The position numbers were made by a program, and so were the translations under genes. The notes beneath the pieces were generated by a model. The model was not told where the DNA came from, ran no database searches, and saw nothing but the letters and a program-made list of their open reading frames with translations. Below, in pieces: positions 38,370-47,208 of a stretch of DNA of 64,000 bases. Within the stretch, counting starts at the first letter, position 1; each line of letters opens with the position of its first letter. Where the stretch lies: contig NZ_CH672395.1 of NCBI RefSeq assembly GCF_000152985.1, positions 2,246,262 through 2,310,261 on the forward strand, in the 5' to 3' direction. The DNA comes from Leeuwenhoekiella blandensis MED217 (GTDB lineage: Bacteria; Bacteroidota; Bacteroidia; Flavobacteriales; Flavobacteriaceae).

Positions 38370-38386
38370 TTATTTAATCTAAATAA
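38370..38386. promoter_or_regulatory. Palindromic operator (Fur-box-like) upstream of the DUF6607-like gene
   Basis: A perfect inverted repeat TTATTTA-ATC-TAAATAA, 17 nt. It occupies the -33 region that would pair with the -7 box TAGTTTTG at 38397-38404. A repressor bound here would block the promoter. Its shape fits iron-responsive sites seen in Bacteroidota, but the regulator is unknown. Confidence 0.5.
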
Positions 38387-38396
38387 GATATTTTAT

Positions 38397-38418
38397 TAGT
38401 TTTGAACTATCAAAACTA
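38397..38418. promoter_or_regulatory. 22-bp inverted repeat containing the -7 box
   Basis: Arms TAGTTTTGA and TCAAAACTA, 9 bp each and perfect, are separated by ACTA. The left arm starts with TAGTTTTG, a match to the TAnnTTTG -7 element, 22 nt before the DUF6607-like start. It may be an operator that overlaps the start of transcription, or a hairpin at the 5' end of the mRNA. Confidence 0.5.
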
Positions 38419-38426
38419 TATTTCCT

Positions 38427-39317
38427 ATGAGAAACCTACTACAATCAACTGTACTGCTTCTATTTATTAGTATTTCTGTTCAAGCTCAATCTAAAAAGGA
38501 TCAAGACAGACAAGCCATAAAAGATATGTGTGGCTGTTATGAAGTAACTTTTAAATATGCAGAAACTTTTTCTCCAGACGGCAATTACAAAAAGCACGAC
38601 GATTACTATGCGTCTGCCCTAGAATGGGCTCAGCTTATTGAAGATGAAGAAAACAAGATCTCCATTCAGCATTTACTTGTTGTACAAGACACGATGGTGA
38701 TTAAACATTGGCGTCAAGATTGGAGTTTTGAAGACCCAAATCTTTTTATCTATGATGCTAATAACACCTGGAATCGTGTTGAAAAGGATGATCAAAGCAT
38801 TAAAGGGCAATGGGCGCAAAAAGTATATCAAGTAGATGACAGTCCTAGATATTCCGGTTCTGCCACTTGGATTCACGTTGATGGTAAAAAAATCTGGCAA
38901 AATACAACTCCTGCTCCTCTACCTCGCAGAGAATATACACATAGAAGTGATTACAATATTATGGAGCGTAACAATCAGGTTCAAATCACCACGTACGGAT
39001 GGTTACACGAACAGGATAACTCAAAAGTTTTGCACGCTGCTGATGCCGACGATCGCATTATAGCAGAAGAAAAAGGATATAATATTTATGAGCAAGTAGC
39101 AGATGAGCGCTGCGCAGCTGCACAATCCTGGTGGGAAGCCAACCAGGAACTCTGGGCAAAAGTCAGAAAAGAATGGGATCGTATTTTGGCATCAAAAGAA
39201 CGCCTGAAATTGAAAAAGAAAGTTGATGGAAAGCGCCTTTACAGTGTTTTGTTTGATCTTAAACCAACTGCAACAACCGCAGAAATACACCAAGCGATTA
39301 TTGCATTTGTTGAGTGA
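38427..39317 (+). CDS. DUF6607-like secreted protein
   Basis: A 296-residue protein with a signal peptide (cut near VQAQ). The mature part is rich in Trp and Tyr, with WRQDWSFEDP, NTWNRVE, KGQWAQKVYQVDDSPRYSG and REYTHRSDYN. This resembles the uncharacterised DUF6607 family of Bacteroidota. Cys pair MCGCYEV lies just after the signal. It is divergent from the ankyrin-DUF2271-PepSY unit and shares its control region, so a common role in iron or heme handling is possible. Function unknown; the family name is given from memory of such proteins. Confidence 0.7.
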   Translation: MRNLLQSTVLLLFISISVQAQSKKDQDRQAIKDMCGCYEVTFKYAETFSPDGNYKKHDDYYASALEWAQLIEDEENKISIQHLLVVQDTMVIKHWRQDWSFEDPNLFIYDANNTWNRVEKDDQSIKGQWAQKVYQVDDSPRYSGSATWIHVDGKKIWQNTTPAPLPRREYTHRSDYNIMERNNQVQITTYGWLHEQDNSKVLHAADADDRIIAEEKGYNIYEQVADERCAAAQSWWEANQELWAKVRKEWDRILASKERLKLKKKVDGKRLYSVLFDLKPTATTAEIHQAIIAFVE

Positions 39318-39340
39318 GTGGAATGAACTTTCCTAAAATG

Positions 39341-39375
39341 AAAAGAGTCCTCAAATTGAGGACTCTTTTTTTCTT
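39341..39375. terminator. Bidirectional Rho-independent terminator
   Basis: A perfect 13-bp stem (arms AAAAGAGTCCTCA and TGAGGACTCTTTT) with an AAT loop and a run of T on the right. It ends the DUF6607-like gene and can also stop the convergent SusC/D operon. Confidence 0.9.
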
Positions 39376-39426
39376 TAAACGTTTTAAACACACTCACACA
39401 TAAACGTTTAAACTAAAATCATGTAA

Positions 39427-40647
39427 TTATTCTGAAACAACAATATCCCAAGAACGTACGTTACAAAAACGTCCAGGGTTTCCATCCTTTTGAGTAGTAA
39501 TTTGTCCTACGGTAATTGTTGAGTTTTCGTCTAAGCTAAATTCTAATCTGTAGGTGTATTCATTACCCAAAGCTGCGTTGATTCGTTTATAAACCAATAC
39601 ATTATCTGCCGTTTGTACATCTGAAACATCTGGTAATGCGTCACCTTTTGCCACAACAAAATAAGAACCTCCTTCATCTGTTAAGGAATGGTTTGTATCA
39701 CGTATTAAAACATTAAGAATATAAGATGCCGGTTGTACATTGGTTACACTTTGATAAATTTTACCATTGGTTATCGCGGGAGCTCCCCATCCTGATTCCA
39801 TATTAAAAATATTGCCATTCCATTCATCCCAACCCCCGTGGCCGTTATGAATTTTCACAGGTTCTGTTGTAGTCCAATCCTCTAAGATCCCCCATCTTCC
39901 AGATATAGATGATGCTTTAAAAGGTATTGCAGCATTAACCAGTACCGGTTTTGAAATAGGTGTAAACGAAACATATTCGGTATAAAAAGTATCAATCGCT
40001 GTTTCTTCAGGTTTAAATACCGTACGATATTGATATGTTGACAACGGTTTAAAATCTGTAATAGACCAAACATCCTCATCGATTGGGACAAAAACGGTGG
40101 TTTCAACATCTGCAGTATTGGTATAAACAACCTCGGTACCAATAACCCCACTTGAAAGATCCATACCGGCATATGCAATAGCCAGACTGTCTTCAATTAG
40201 GTTATTTGCGGTTACTGGTCTATTAAAAAGTGTATTTTGATAGCGCTCACCATACACAGTTCCTGTAATATTGGAAGCTAAAGATTTATTTCCTTTTGCA
40301 TCATAAGTGCGTAACTCAAAGTTGTAAATATTCTCAGGAATATCTTCTATCATCACTTCTAACGTATCTATACCTTCTGAACGTGTAACAGGAAGGGATA
40401 GGGAATCTCGCTTATCATTCCAGAACACTCTTAGCTCGGTAATTTTTGGATCTGCGTTTACGACTCCTTGCAGCATGATTCGATTATTCCCTGAAAAGGC
40501 TTTTAAAGAATCTATACGTTCAGTGTAGCTGATTTCGCCATCAGCGGCAAACTTTTTATAGTCGTCATATTCCTCTTGAGTACAAGACCAAAAAATTGAT
40601 CCAAGCCCCAAAAAGGTGATTAATGTATATTTATAGATGTTTTTCAT
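39427..40647 (-). CDS. DUF4998 surface lipoprotein of the SusC/D locus
   Basis: A 406-residue lipoprotein (lipobox Cys22, WSC). After the anchor comes the DUF4998 domain (about residues 38-135), recognised by YTERIDSLKAFSGNNRIMLQG and DPKITELRVFWND. The C-terminal part is a separate beta-rich domain that could bind carbohydrate. Such proteins are surface glycan-binding proteins encoded after susD. It is the last gene of the minus-strand susC-susD-DUF5000-DUF4998 unit. Ligand unknown. Confidence 0.85.
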   Translation of the reverse strand: MKNIYKYTLITFLGLGSIFWSCTQEEYDDYKKFAADGEISYTERIDSLKAFSGNNRIMLQGVVNADPKITELRVFWNDKRDSLSLPVTRSEGIDTLEVMIEDIPENIYNFELRTYDAKGNKSLASNITGTVYGERYQNTLFNRPVTANNLIEDSLAIAYAGMDLSSGVIGTEVVYTNTADVETTVFVPIDEDVWSITDFKPLSTYQYRTVFKPEETAIDTFYTEYVSFTPISKPVLVNAAIPFKASSISGRWGILEDWTTTEPVKIHNGHGGWDEWNGNIFNMESGWGAPAITNGKIYQSVTNVQPASYILNVLIRDTNHSLTDEGGSYFVVAKGDALPDVSDVQTADNVLVYKRINAALGNEYTYRLEFSLDENSTITVGQITTQKDGNPGRFCNVRSWDIVVSE

Positions 40648-40663
40648 AAGTTCTAATTTTTAA

Positions 40664-41881
40664 TTACAGATTAGAATTACCATAAACCTGTAGTTCTGCA
40701 ATACCCATAGCATAGGTTCCTGCCCAGTTATCAATCATTTCAATTCTTATATAGCGCATAGGAGGAGCATTGGGATCAATATCCCAGCTGAATCCGCTAT
40801 TTGCCGTCTCAAAATCTTCGTTATTACTTTGACCGTAAGGCAAACCACTTGGCTTTACTTCTTCATAACTACCTAATAATGTCCACTCGCTAAGATCTCC
40901 TGTTGGCTCTAACTCAGCCGAACCATAAATCTTCAACTCTTTCATACAGACGTTATAAAAATATTCGCGACCGCTACCATTACCTCCATCATAGTATTCA
41001 GGATAATCCCAAATCACAATACGACTAAGCTTGGTAAGCACACCTATGTCAAAACTAGTGATGTGCGTATCTTCGATAAAGTTACCTTGCGTTAGATAAC
41101 ATCTGGGCCAGTCCCAGTTATTGCCATCCCACATCCCACTTTTAGGTGTAGAATTATGACCTGGTGCATCGTTAGGTAACCTTAAGTCACCATAATTTGA
41201 TTTAGGAATAGCTTCTTCAAATAAAGGTGTAATCGTGCTTTCTAATGTATCTGTATAGTTTAACCATCTATCACGCACAGTAAAACCAAAATCTTGGGCA
41301 AGCGTATCTAAACCTCTTAGACGTCCATTGATGATATCTGTTGAAGTATAAATACTGTTAGGGTCTGTCACATATTCACCTTGCTCATTCTTAGTGAGAA
41401 TAAGTATCGCAATATCCATACGCTCTGGATTTTCGGCGTTGACGAAAATTCCACCAAAAGCTTCTCCTACATCCAGACTGTTATATACATCGAATATTGG
41501 AGACTGCAGCGGGTTTACGGTAACGGTTACCGGTGCCGAAGCTACTTCACTTCTATTTACAGCAACCACCTCAACTTCAACATCTTCATTCCCAGTAAAA
41601 CCTTCTAGAAGCATTGAGTTTTGATAATAGGATGCTTTTACTTCCATTTCTCTACCTGTGGGCAACGTATAATTTGCTTTTATATATAACAAGTCCTCAT
41701 CATCAGGCAAGGTATAGGTAAGCTTTGCTTTACCTTTAAGATTCTCTACCTGAAGATTTGAAATTTGCTGTGGTGCACTAGAATTTGCTTCCAGCGGCAC
41801 TTGATCAACTTCTTCTGAGCAGCTCCACAAAAGGACCACAAGACTCAAAAAGAATATTTGCTTTAATGTTTTTGTTTTCAT
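40664..41881 (-). CDS. DUF4959/DUF5126/DUF5000 surface lipoprotein
   Basis: A 405-residue lipoprotein (Cys21, WSC). The first domain (about 35-115; QISNLQVENLKGKAKLTYTLPDD) fits DUF4959, the middle one fits DUF5126, and the C-terminal part (about 250-405; a discoidin-like jelly roll with WDWPRCYLT, IVIWDYPEY and MRYIRIEM) fits DUF5000. Proteins with this layout are thought to capture glycans at the cell surface. It lies between susD (21-nt gap) and the DUF4998 gene (16-nt gap). Confidence 0.85.
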   Translation of the reverse strand: MKTKTLKQIFFLSLVVLLWSCSEEVDQVPLEANSSAPQQISNLQVENLKGKAKLTYTLPDDEDLLYIKANYTLPTGREMEVKASYYQNSMLLEGFTGNEDVEVEVVAVNRSEVASAPVTVTVNPLQSPIFDVYNSLDVGEAFGGIFVNAENPERMDIAILILTKNEQGEYVTDPNSIYTSTDIINGRLRGLDTLAQDFGFTVRDRWLNYTDTLESTITPLFEEAIPKSNYGDLRLPNDAPGHNSTPKSGMWDGNNWDWPRCYLTQGNFIEDTHITSFDIGVLTKLSRIVIWDYPEYYDGGNGSGREYFYNVCMKELKIYGSAELEPTGDLSEWTLLGSYEEVKPSGLPYGQSNNEDFETANSGFSWDIDPNAPPMRYIRIEMIDNWAGTYAMGIAELQVYGNSNL

Positions 41882-41902
41882 AATCTAAATTTTTTAAGGA
41901 TT

Positions 41903-43870
41903 TTACCAACCTGGATTTTGTACCAAATTGGTATTTCTTATAAGTGATGTCTCACTTAAAGGCCAGAAGTAATCTCTTGGAGATACAAAACTTTGAAGAT
42001 GAATGGTACGCACCTGATAATAGGCTGCTTCAGATTCTCCAAAGACATTCCAACCTTGTACATCATCATTAAATTCTTCTACGGCACGTTTCCATCTCAA
42101 TAAATCCCAATAGCGCTGTCCCTCAAAAGCGAGTTCGATCATACGTTCTTGTTGAATAATGCTGCGTAAACCATCTTGTGTTGTAGGTTTATTAGGATTA
42201 ACCGAATGTGCAGCCCATGATTCTACTACGCCGTCAAGTCCTGCACGATCGCGTATACGGTCTATATATTCATAGACTTCAGCGCTAGGCCCCTCTACTT
42301 CATTCAAAGCTTCAGCATACAACAAGTATAGATCTGCGAGACGCATCTGTGGCCAAGCATAACGCTCAAAAGAACCACCGTCATTACTAAAAGTCATTCT
42401 CCAGTTTACCAGCTTTTTACAATAGTACCCTGTCTCGTTAAAGAAAAACGGATGATCACTACCACTGTAGTCACCAAATTTCCCTTCAATATGCCATTTG
42501 GTCTCATCTTGTAATGCATCACGCTTATACCATGTACTACCGTCAAAACCAAGGTCTGCATAAAAACGTGGCTCTCTGTCAAAATTCAATCTGGAAGTAC
42601 GGTAACCTTCTTCAATATTGAAGCGCTCTTCTGGTGTAGCTTCACGCAGTTCTAAAATATCGTTGAAGTCATAATTACGATCTTCGGTAATTGGGACTCC
42701 ATTATCGGTATAGAATAATCTTGCCATCGTAATCGTAGGAGACAATACCTTACGTGCTACACGTGTATTATGTCCTGCCTCTAATGGCGCCATTGCACTT
42801 GCCTGTAACCCATCTTCCCCGTCTGTTAAACTCTGCGTATTAGGCCAAATCAACTCTATACTTTCAGGATCTGTAATGGCATTGCGTATGCTCAGTTTAG
42901 TCACTGTAGTATCAGTAAGATTAAAACCTGTAACTGAAGAGTTGAATCGAAAAAGTTGAATTCCTGCTGTTTCTGCAGCGTCTATAGCTTCTTTAGCAGC
43001 ATCTGCGGCCTGTTGCCATTTGGTTGGATCATAGGTCGTGTTGTAAAGTGGTGTACCATCGGTGTTTACCATGGTCGACAGATCTGCGTTACCGTTATAA
43101 AGCGGACTCGCAGCAGTGACCAACACTTTTGCCTTTAATGATCTTGCAATTACCGAAGTAATTCTACCAAACTCGGTATTGATATCTGTAATAACCGGAG
43201 GAAGAACAGCCGCTGCTTCATCAAGAAGTTGAACTACATAGGCTATACCCTCGTCATAAGGTTCTCTTGATAGATCAAATGCCGGTGTAGGCGCATCAAT
43301 GTCTACATTTTCTCTAATGATGGGTATAGCCCCATAAAATTTCATCAGATAGAAGTGGTAATATGCCTTTAAAAATTTGGCTTCAGCAATCCAACGCTCC
43401 CGCTCTGACTGCGTGATATCGGGTACATTATTCTCATCAGACATATTTTCTATAAAAATATTACAGTGTCTGATTCCATCCCAGATCTCAGGTCCGTCAT
43501 AAGGGGCGCCTGCTTGATATTCACCTTGCCATACATTGAAATATGGATTTGAAACGCGCTGTCTACCCAATGCAATTTCTAGAGCAAAATAATCTCCATT
43601 CTCACGATTGTCTGGTACCCACATTTCATCTCCAGCTAAAAACCCTGCATTTCTACGCGGATGACCTAGACGTGGCATATAGGAGTAGCAAGTAAAAAGA
43701 TACTTTTCTGCCTCTTGACGTAAATTAAAAATCTTATCTACAGTAGCGAGTCCATCGGGTACAACATCTAAATAATCGTCCTGACACGAATTAAACCCAG
43801 CGAGTGTCGCCAAACCAAAGGCAACAGCTGCGGTACGATTCAATAGTCTTTTATATAGTATATTTTTCAT
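41903..43870 (-). CDS. SusD/RagB family nutrient-binding outer-membrane lipoprotein
   Basis: A 655-residue SusD-like lipoprotein (lipobox Cys29, FNSC). The N-terminal SusD_3-type motif (DDYLDVVPDG), the tetratricopeptide helices (AEAKFLKAYYHF) and the C-terminal RagB block (LRWKRAVEEF) are all seen. SusD acts as a lid on the SusC barrel and captures oligosaccharides. Length is on the upper end for the family. It starts 17 nt after susC, so both belong to one transcript. Confidence 0.94.
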   Translation of the reverse strand: MKNILYKRLLNRTAAVAFGLATLAGFNSCQDDYLDVVPDGLATVDKIFNLRQEAEKYLFTCYSYMPRLGHPRRNAGFLAGDEMWVPDNRENGDYFALEIALGRQRVSNPYFNVWQGEYQAGAPYDGPEIWDGIRHCNIFIENMSDENNVPDITQSERERWIAEAKFLKAYYHFYLMKFYGAIPIIRENVDIDAPTPAFDLSREPYDEGIAYVVQLLDEAAAVLPPVITDINTEFGRITSVIARSLKAKVLVTAASPLYNGNADLSTMVNTDGTPLYNTTYDPTKWQQAADAAKEAIDAAETAGIQLFRFNSSVTGFNLTDTTVTKLSIRNAITDPESIELIWPNTQSLTDGEDGLQASAMAPLEAGHNTRVARKVLSPTITMARLFYTDNGVPITEDRNYDFNDILELREATPEERFNIEEGYRTSRLNFDREPRFYADLGFDGSTWYKRDALQDETKWHIEGKFGDYSGSDHPFFFNETGYYCKKLVNWRMTFSNDGGSFERYAWPQMRLADLYLLYAEALNEVEGPSAEVYEYIDRIRDRAGLDGVVESWAAHSVNPNKPTTQDGLRSIIQQERMIELAFEGQRYWDLLRWKRAVEEFNDDVQGWNVFGESEAAYYQVRTIHLQSFVSPRDYFWPLSETSLIRNTNLVQNPGW

Positions 43871-43887
43871 AATTCTTTATTCTAATT

Positions 43888-46800
43888 TTAAAAGTCAAAT
43901 TGAAGACCAAGGTTATAAGCTGCTTGAATAGGATAGCCTAAACCATTACCTCCCATTTCAGGATCCCATAAGTCAAAGCTGCTCCACACGGCAAGGTTGA
44001 TCCCACTGGCGTAAATACGCAAGGAGCGAATACCCAATGCATCTACCAGCTTTTCTGAAGCTCTATAACCAATCTCTACATTTTTTAACCTTAAGAAGTC
44101 ATTGTTTTGTAACCACCAAGAAGAGCTCTGAGCATTGTTCTCTACCACATTTGGACTCAATCTTGGCCAAAATGCATAAGCATCTCTATTGTCTTCAGAC
44201 CAATAACTATCTGCGATAAGTTTTAAGAGTCCATTTTGTTGACCTAATTGATTACCAGTTCCTAAGACAAAAGGTGAAATAGCCGCCGAATTAATTTGAA
44301 ATGACGATCTCGCCGAACCTTGAAAGAAAACACTTAGATCAAAATCTTTATATCCTACAGTTCCTCCAAAACCATAGATCAACTCTGGAGTAGTAGGTAA
44401 TCCAATTGGAACACGGTCTAATGAAGTAATCACACCATCACCATTCACATCCCTATATTTTATATCACCACCGGTATAATTACCAAACTGTGTTGGAGAG
44501 TTATTGACTTCCTCCTGATCTGTAAATAAACGTTCGGCTATATAGCCATACATTTGAGAAGCATTATTTCCTACCTGAGATAAATATCCCAATTCGTCAG
44601 GATAGTTGAGCTCATTAGTCTGTACGACCTCGTTTGTAGCAAAGGTCAAAGTTGCTCGTGCTTGCGTCCACCACTCTTGATTGATTTGGCGATTATAATC
44701 TAGCGATAAGTCGATTCCCTTAGATTCTAATTCAGCAAAATTAACCTGTGGATTTGCAGTTAAACCAATGACATCTCCAATCTCAGTTCTACGTTGTAGA
44801 ATATTGGTTCTGTTTTGTTGATAGATTTCTGCAGTGAAATTTAAATCACGCCATAAACCTATGTCAATCCCAATATTGAATTGTTCTGAAACTTCCCATC
44901 CAATATCAGGATTTGCATAACGATCAATTGAAATACCGGGTCGTCCAAAATTATATTCCTGTCCAAAGGTTGCTCCAAATCCACCATTATTAGGGTTCAC
45001 ACGCGATAAGTAAAAGAAACGATCTTCGTCTGCATTACCAATCTCATCATTACCGGCTTTACCATAGGTGAATCGTAACTTAAGATTGCTAAACGTGTCC
45101 TTTAAACCTTCAAAATACTTCTCGTTAGATATCACATAACTCGTTCCAAATGAAGGGAAAAACCCATATCTGTTGCTTCGGTCAAAACGCTCTGAACCAT
45201 TATATCCAAAACTGAACTCAGCAATGTAACGCTTATCAAATGCATAAGTAAATCTTCCTGAAAATGTATGGTTTCTGTACTGTAAAGATTCTTGAAGATT
45301 ATCATAGTCTGTAGTCTCATAACTCTGAAGTACGTTGATCAAGAAACCTGATACTGCATGAATATCATTAAAAGTTTTATCATAATTCAGCGTAAACTGA
45401 TTGTAAATTCTTGAACTAGACTGATTGTTTGAGCCCGCAAGATTTAAGAATTCTGTACCGGGAAGACCTATAGATGATTGTGTTCCATCATTCAACACGC
45501 GCAATTGAACACCTCCGTCTACCGGATTTCTAGAGGCTTGATAATAAAATGGATTATACGCTCTACTAATAGAATATGTATTATATCTACGTATGTAGTT
45601 CATCGTACCAATTTTTAAACCTTCAGTTATAAAGTCAAGCTCTTGATCTATTGATATCTGTGCCTGAACGGTTGAATTTTTGGTCGTTCTATACCCTCTA
45701 ACCATTTCTGCATAAGGGTTTGTATAGAGTGCATTACTGGCAAGCGATAGAGGTGCATTACCAAATAGAGGATGTTGTGCTAAAGGATATAATTCAGCAG
45801 GATAAATAGAGGTAAAAGCCACTGGGTTTGCATTCACTGTAGAGGCAATGATGTCACCACCATTTGAAATTGGTCCATTATAATCATCAAACTGGCCGTA
45901 AATATTAACGGTAGCCAAGGTCGTTGGCGTAAGGTCAATATCTAGTTTACTCCGTAACGAATAGTTTTGAAGTTTGATATTACTATTAAAATTGTTGATA
46001 GGATTTACATCTAGAATACCGTTATCAATATTATACGTTCCTGAAACATAATATCGGGCACGTTCAGAACCACCACTTGCACTTATGTTGAAACTTTGAT
46101 TTATAGTATACTCTTTGAGTATCTGATTGATCCAATCATTACTAGGATATAAATAAGGATTATCTCCTGCTGCCGTACGGTCTATCTTGGTTTGTGAATA
46201 CGGTAGAACAGCTAAAGGATCACGTGTGAGCGCCGCTTCATTAGCCAAACGCATATAAGTGATATTATCTGCAAATTCAAAGTTTTGCGTATTGGTCGAA
46301 ACTCTGGAAGCTGCACGTGCACTGAATTTTGCTTTTCCTGCTTTACCACTTTTAGTAGTAATCAAAATCACCCCGTTTGCTCCTCGAGCACCATAAACCG
46401 AAGCTGCCGCAGCATCTTTAAGTACAGAAAAGGTATCGATATCGTCAGGCTGTAAACGTGCCAAATCTGTAGAGGTAGACTCTATATTATCGATAAGAAT
46501 AAGTGGATTACGTTTTCCTGAGCCAAAAGTGCTTAAACCACGGATAAAGAAATCTGAGTTGTCTGCTCCGGGCTCTCCAGATCTTTGAAAAGAAACCATT
46601 CCAGGAACACGACCTGCCATCATATTGGTCAGGTTATTGGTAGGCCCTTTTAATTCTGCAGGATTGATCGTGGCAATGGAGCTTACCTGACTTTCTTTTA
46701 GCTGTTTACCTCCAAAAGCGATAACCACGGTTTCTTCTAAAGATTCTGAGCTTAAGCTCATTGTAACGTTTATCGTTTCTTGGTCAGAAACAACTACCTC

Positions 46801-47088
46801 TTTGGTCTCAAAACCAACAAAGGAGAAAACTAGCGTTGATCCCGGAGAGACCCGTATAGAGTAATTTCCATCAAAATCTGTTGAGGTTCCATTTTGTGTT
46901 CCCTTTTCAACAACCGTTACCCCTATTAAAGGTTGATTGCTATCACTACCGTCATAGACAGTACCTGTAATAACCTGCTGTGGTTGATCATAGGCCCTAT
47001 TTGCATCTAAAGCATATGAATAACCAGACACCACTAAAAGCAATAGATAAAGTCTGGTTTTTATAACCATTTTGAGTGTGTATATCAT
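43888..47088 (-). CDS. SusC/RagA family TonB-dependent transporter
   Basis: A TonB-linked outer-membrane importer of about 1066 residues. A signal peptide (hydrophobic LLLLVV) is followed by a CarboxypepD_reg-like domain (VITGTVYD, TSTDFDGNYSI), a plug (VYGARGANGVILITTK) and a 22-strand barrel ending in Phe. I prefer the ATG at 47088; an upstream in-frame ATG at 47130 gives a poorer signal peptide. It imports oligosaccharide with SusD. A 120-nt gap separates it from the GH43 gene upstream. Confidence 0.93.
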   Translation of the reverse strand: MIYTLKMVIKTRLYLLLLVVSGYSYALDANRAYDQPQQVITGTVYDGSDSNQPLIGVTVVEKGTQNGTSTDFDGNYSIRVSPGSTLVFSFVGFETKEVVVSDQETINVTMSLSSESLEETVVIAFGGKQLKESQVSSIATINPAELKGPTNNLTNMMAGRVPGMVSFQRSGEPGADNSDFFIRGLSTFGSGKRNPLILIDNIESTSTDLARLQPDDIDTFSVLKDAAAASVYGARGANGVILITTKSGKAGKAKFSARAASRVSTNTQNFEFADNITYMRLANEAALTRDPLAVLPYSQTKIDRTAAGDNPYLYPSNDWINQILKEYTINQSFNISASGGSERARYYVSGTYNIDNGILDVNPINNFNSNIKLQNYSLRSKLDIDLTPTTLATVNIYGQFDDYNGPISNGGDIIASTVNANPVAFTSIYPAELYPLAQHPLFGNAPLSLASNALYTNPYAEMVRGYRTTKNSTVQAQISIDQELDFITEGLKIGTMNYIRRYNTYSISRAYNPFYYQASRNPVDGGVQLRVLNDGTQSSIGLPGTEFLNLAGSNNQSSSRIYNQFTLNYDKTFNDIHAVSGFLINVLQSYETTDYDNLQESLQYRNHTFSGRFTYAFDKRYIAEFSFGYNGSERFDRSNRYGFFPSFGTSYVISNEKYFEGLKDTFSNLKLRFTYGKAGNDEIGNADEDRFFYLSRVNPNNGGFGATFGQEYNFGRPGISIDRYANPDIGWEVSEQFNIGIDIGLWRDLNFTAEIYQQNRTNILQRRTEIGDVIGLTANPQVNFAELESKGIDLSLDYNRQINQEWWTQARATLTFATNEVVQTNELNYPDELGYLSQVGNNASQMYGYIAERLFTDQEEVNNSPTQFGNYTGGDIKYRDVNGDGVITSLDRVPIGLPTTPELIYGFGGTVGYKDFDLSVFFQGSARSSFQINSAAISPFVLGTGNQLGQQNGLLKLIADSYWSEDNRDAYAFWPRLSPNVVENNAQSSSWWLQNNDFLRLKNVEIGYRASEKLVDALGIRSLRIYASGINLAVWSSFDLWDPEMGGNGLGYPIQAAYNLGLQFDF

Positions 47089-47208
47089 AATTGTGTGTTG
47101 TAGTATTCTTTCAATAAATGTGATTTTCAATTGTTAATTAAGTTTCTGCTAACTGCTATTGTTTCCATAATTTTTCATTTTTTGGCTTTATTAGTTAATA
47201 TTCAGTTT

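Larger units (their letters stand above)
38064..38426. other. Divergent regulatory region of the ankyrin and DUF6607-like genes
   Basis: The 363-nt stretch has no protein gene. It holds one TTTAGATTAA-containing site near each gene (38073-38094 and 38370-38386) and a long inverted repeat with a -7 box (38397-38418). The middle part is AT-rich without recognisable elements. Confidence 0.55.
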
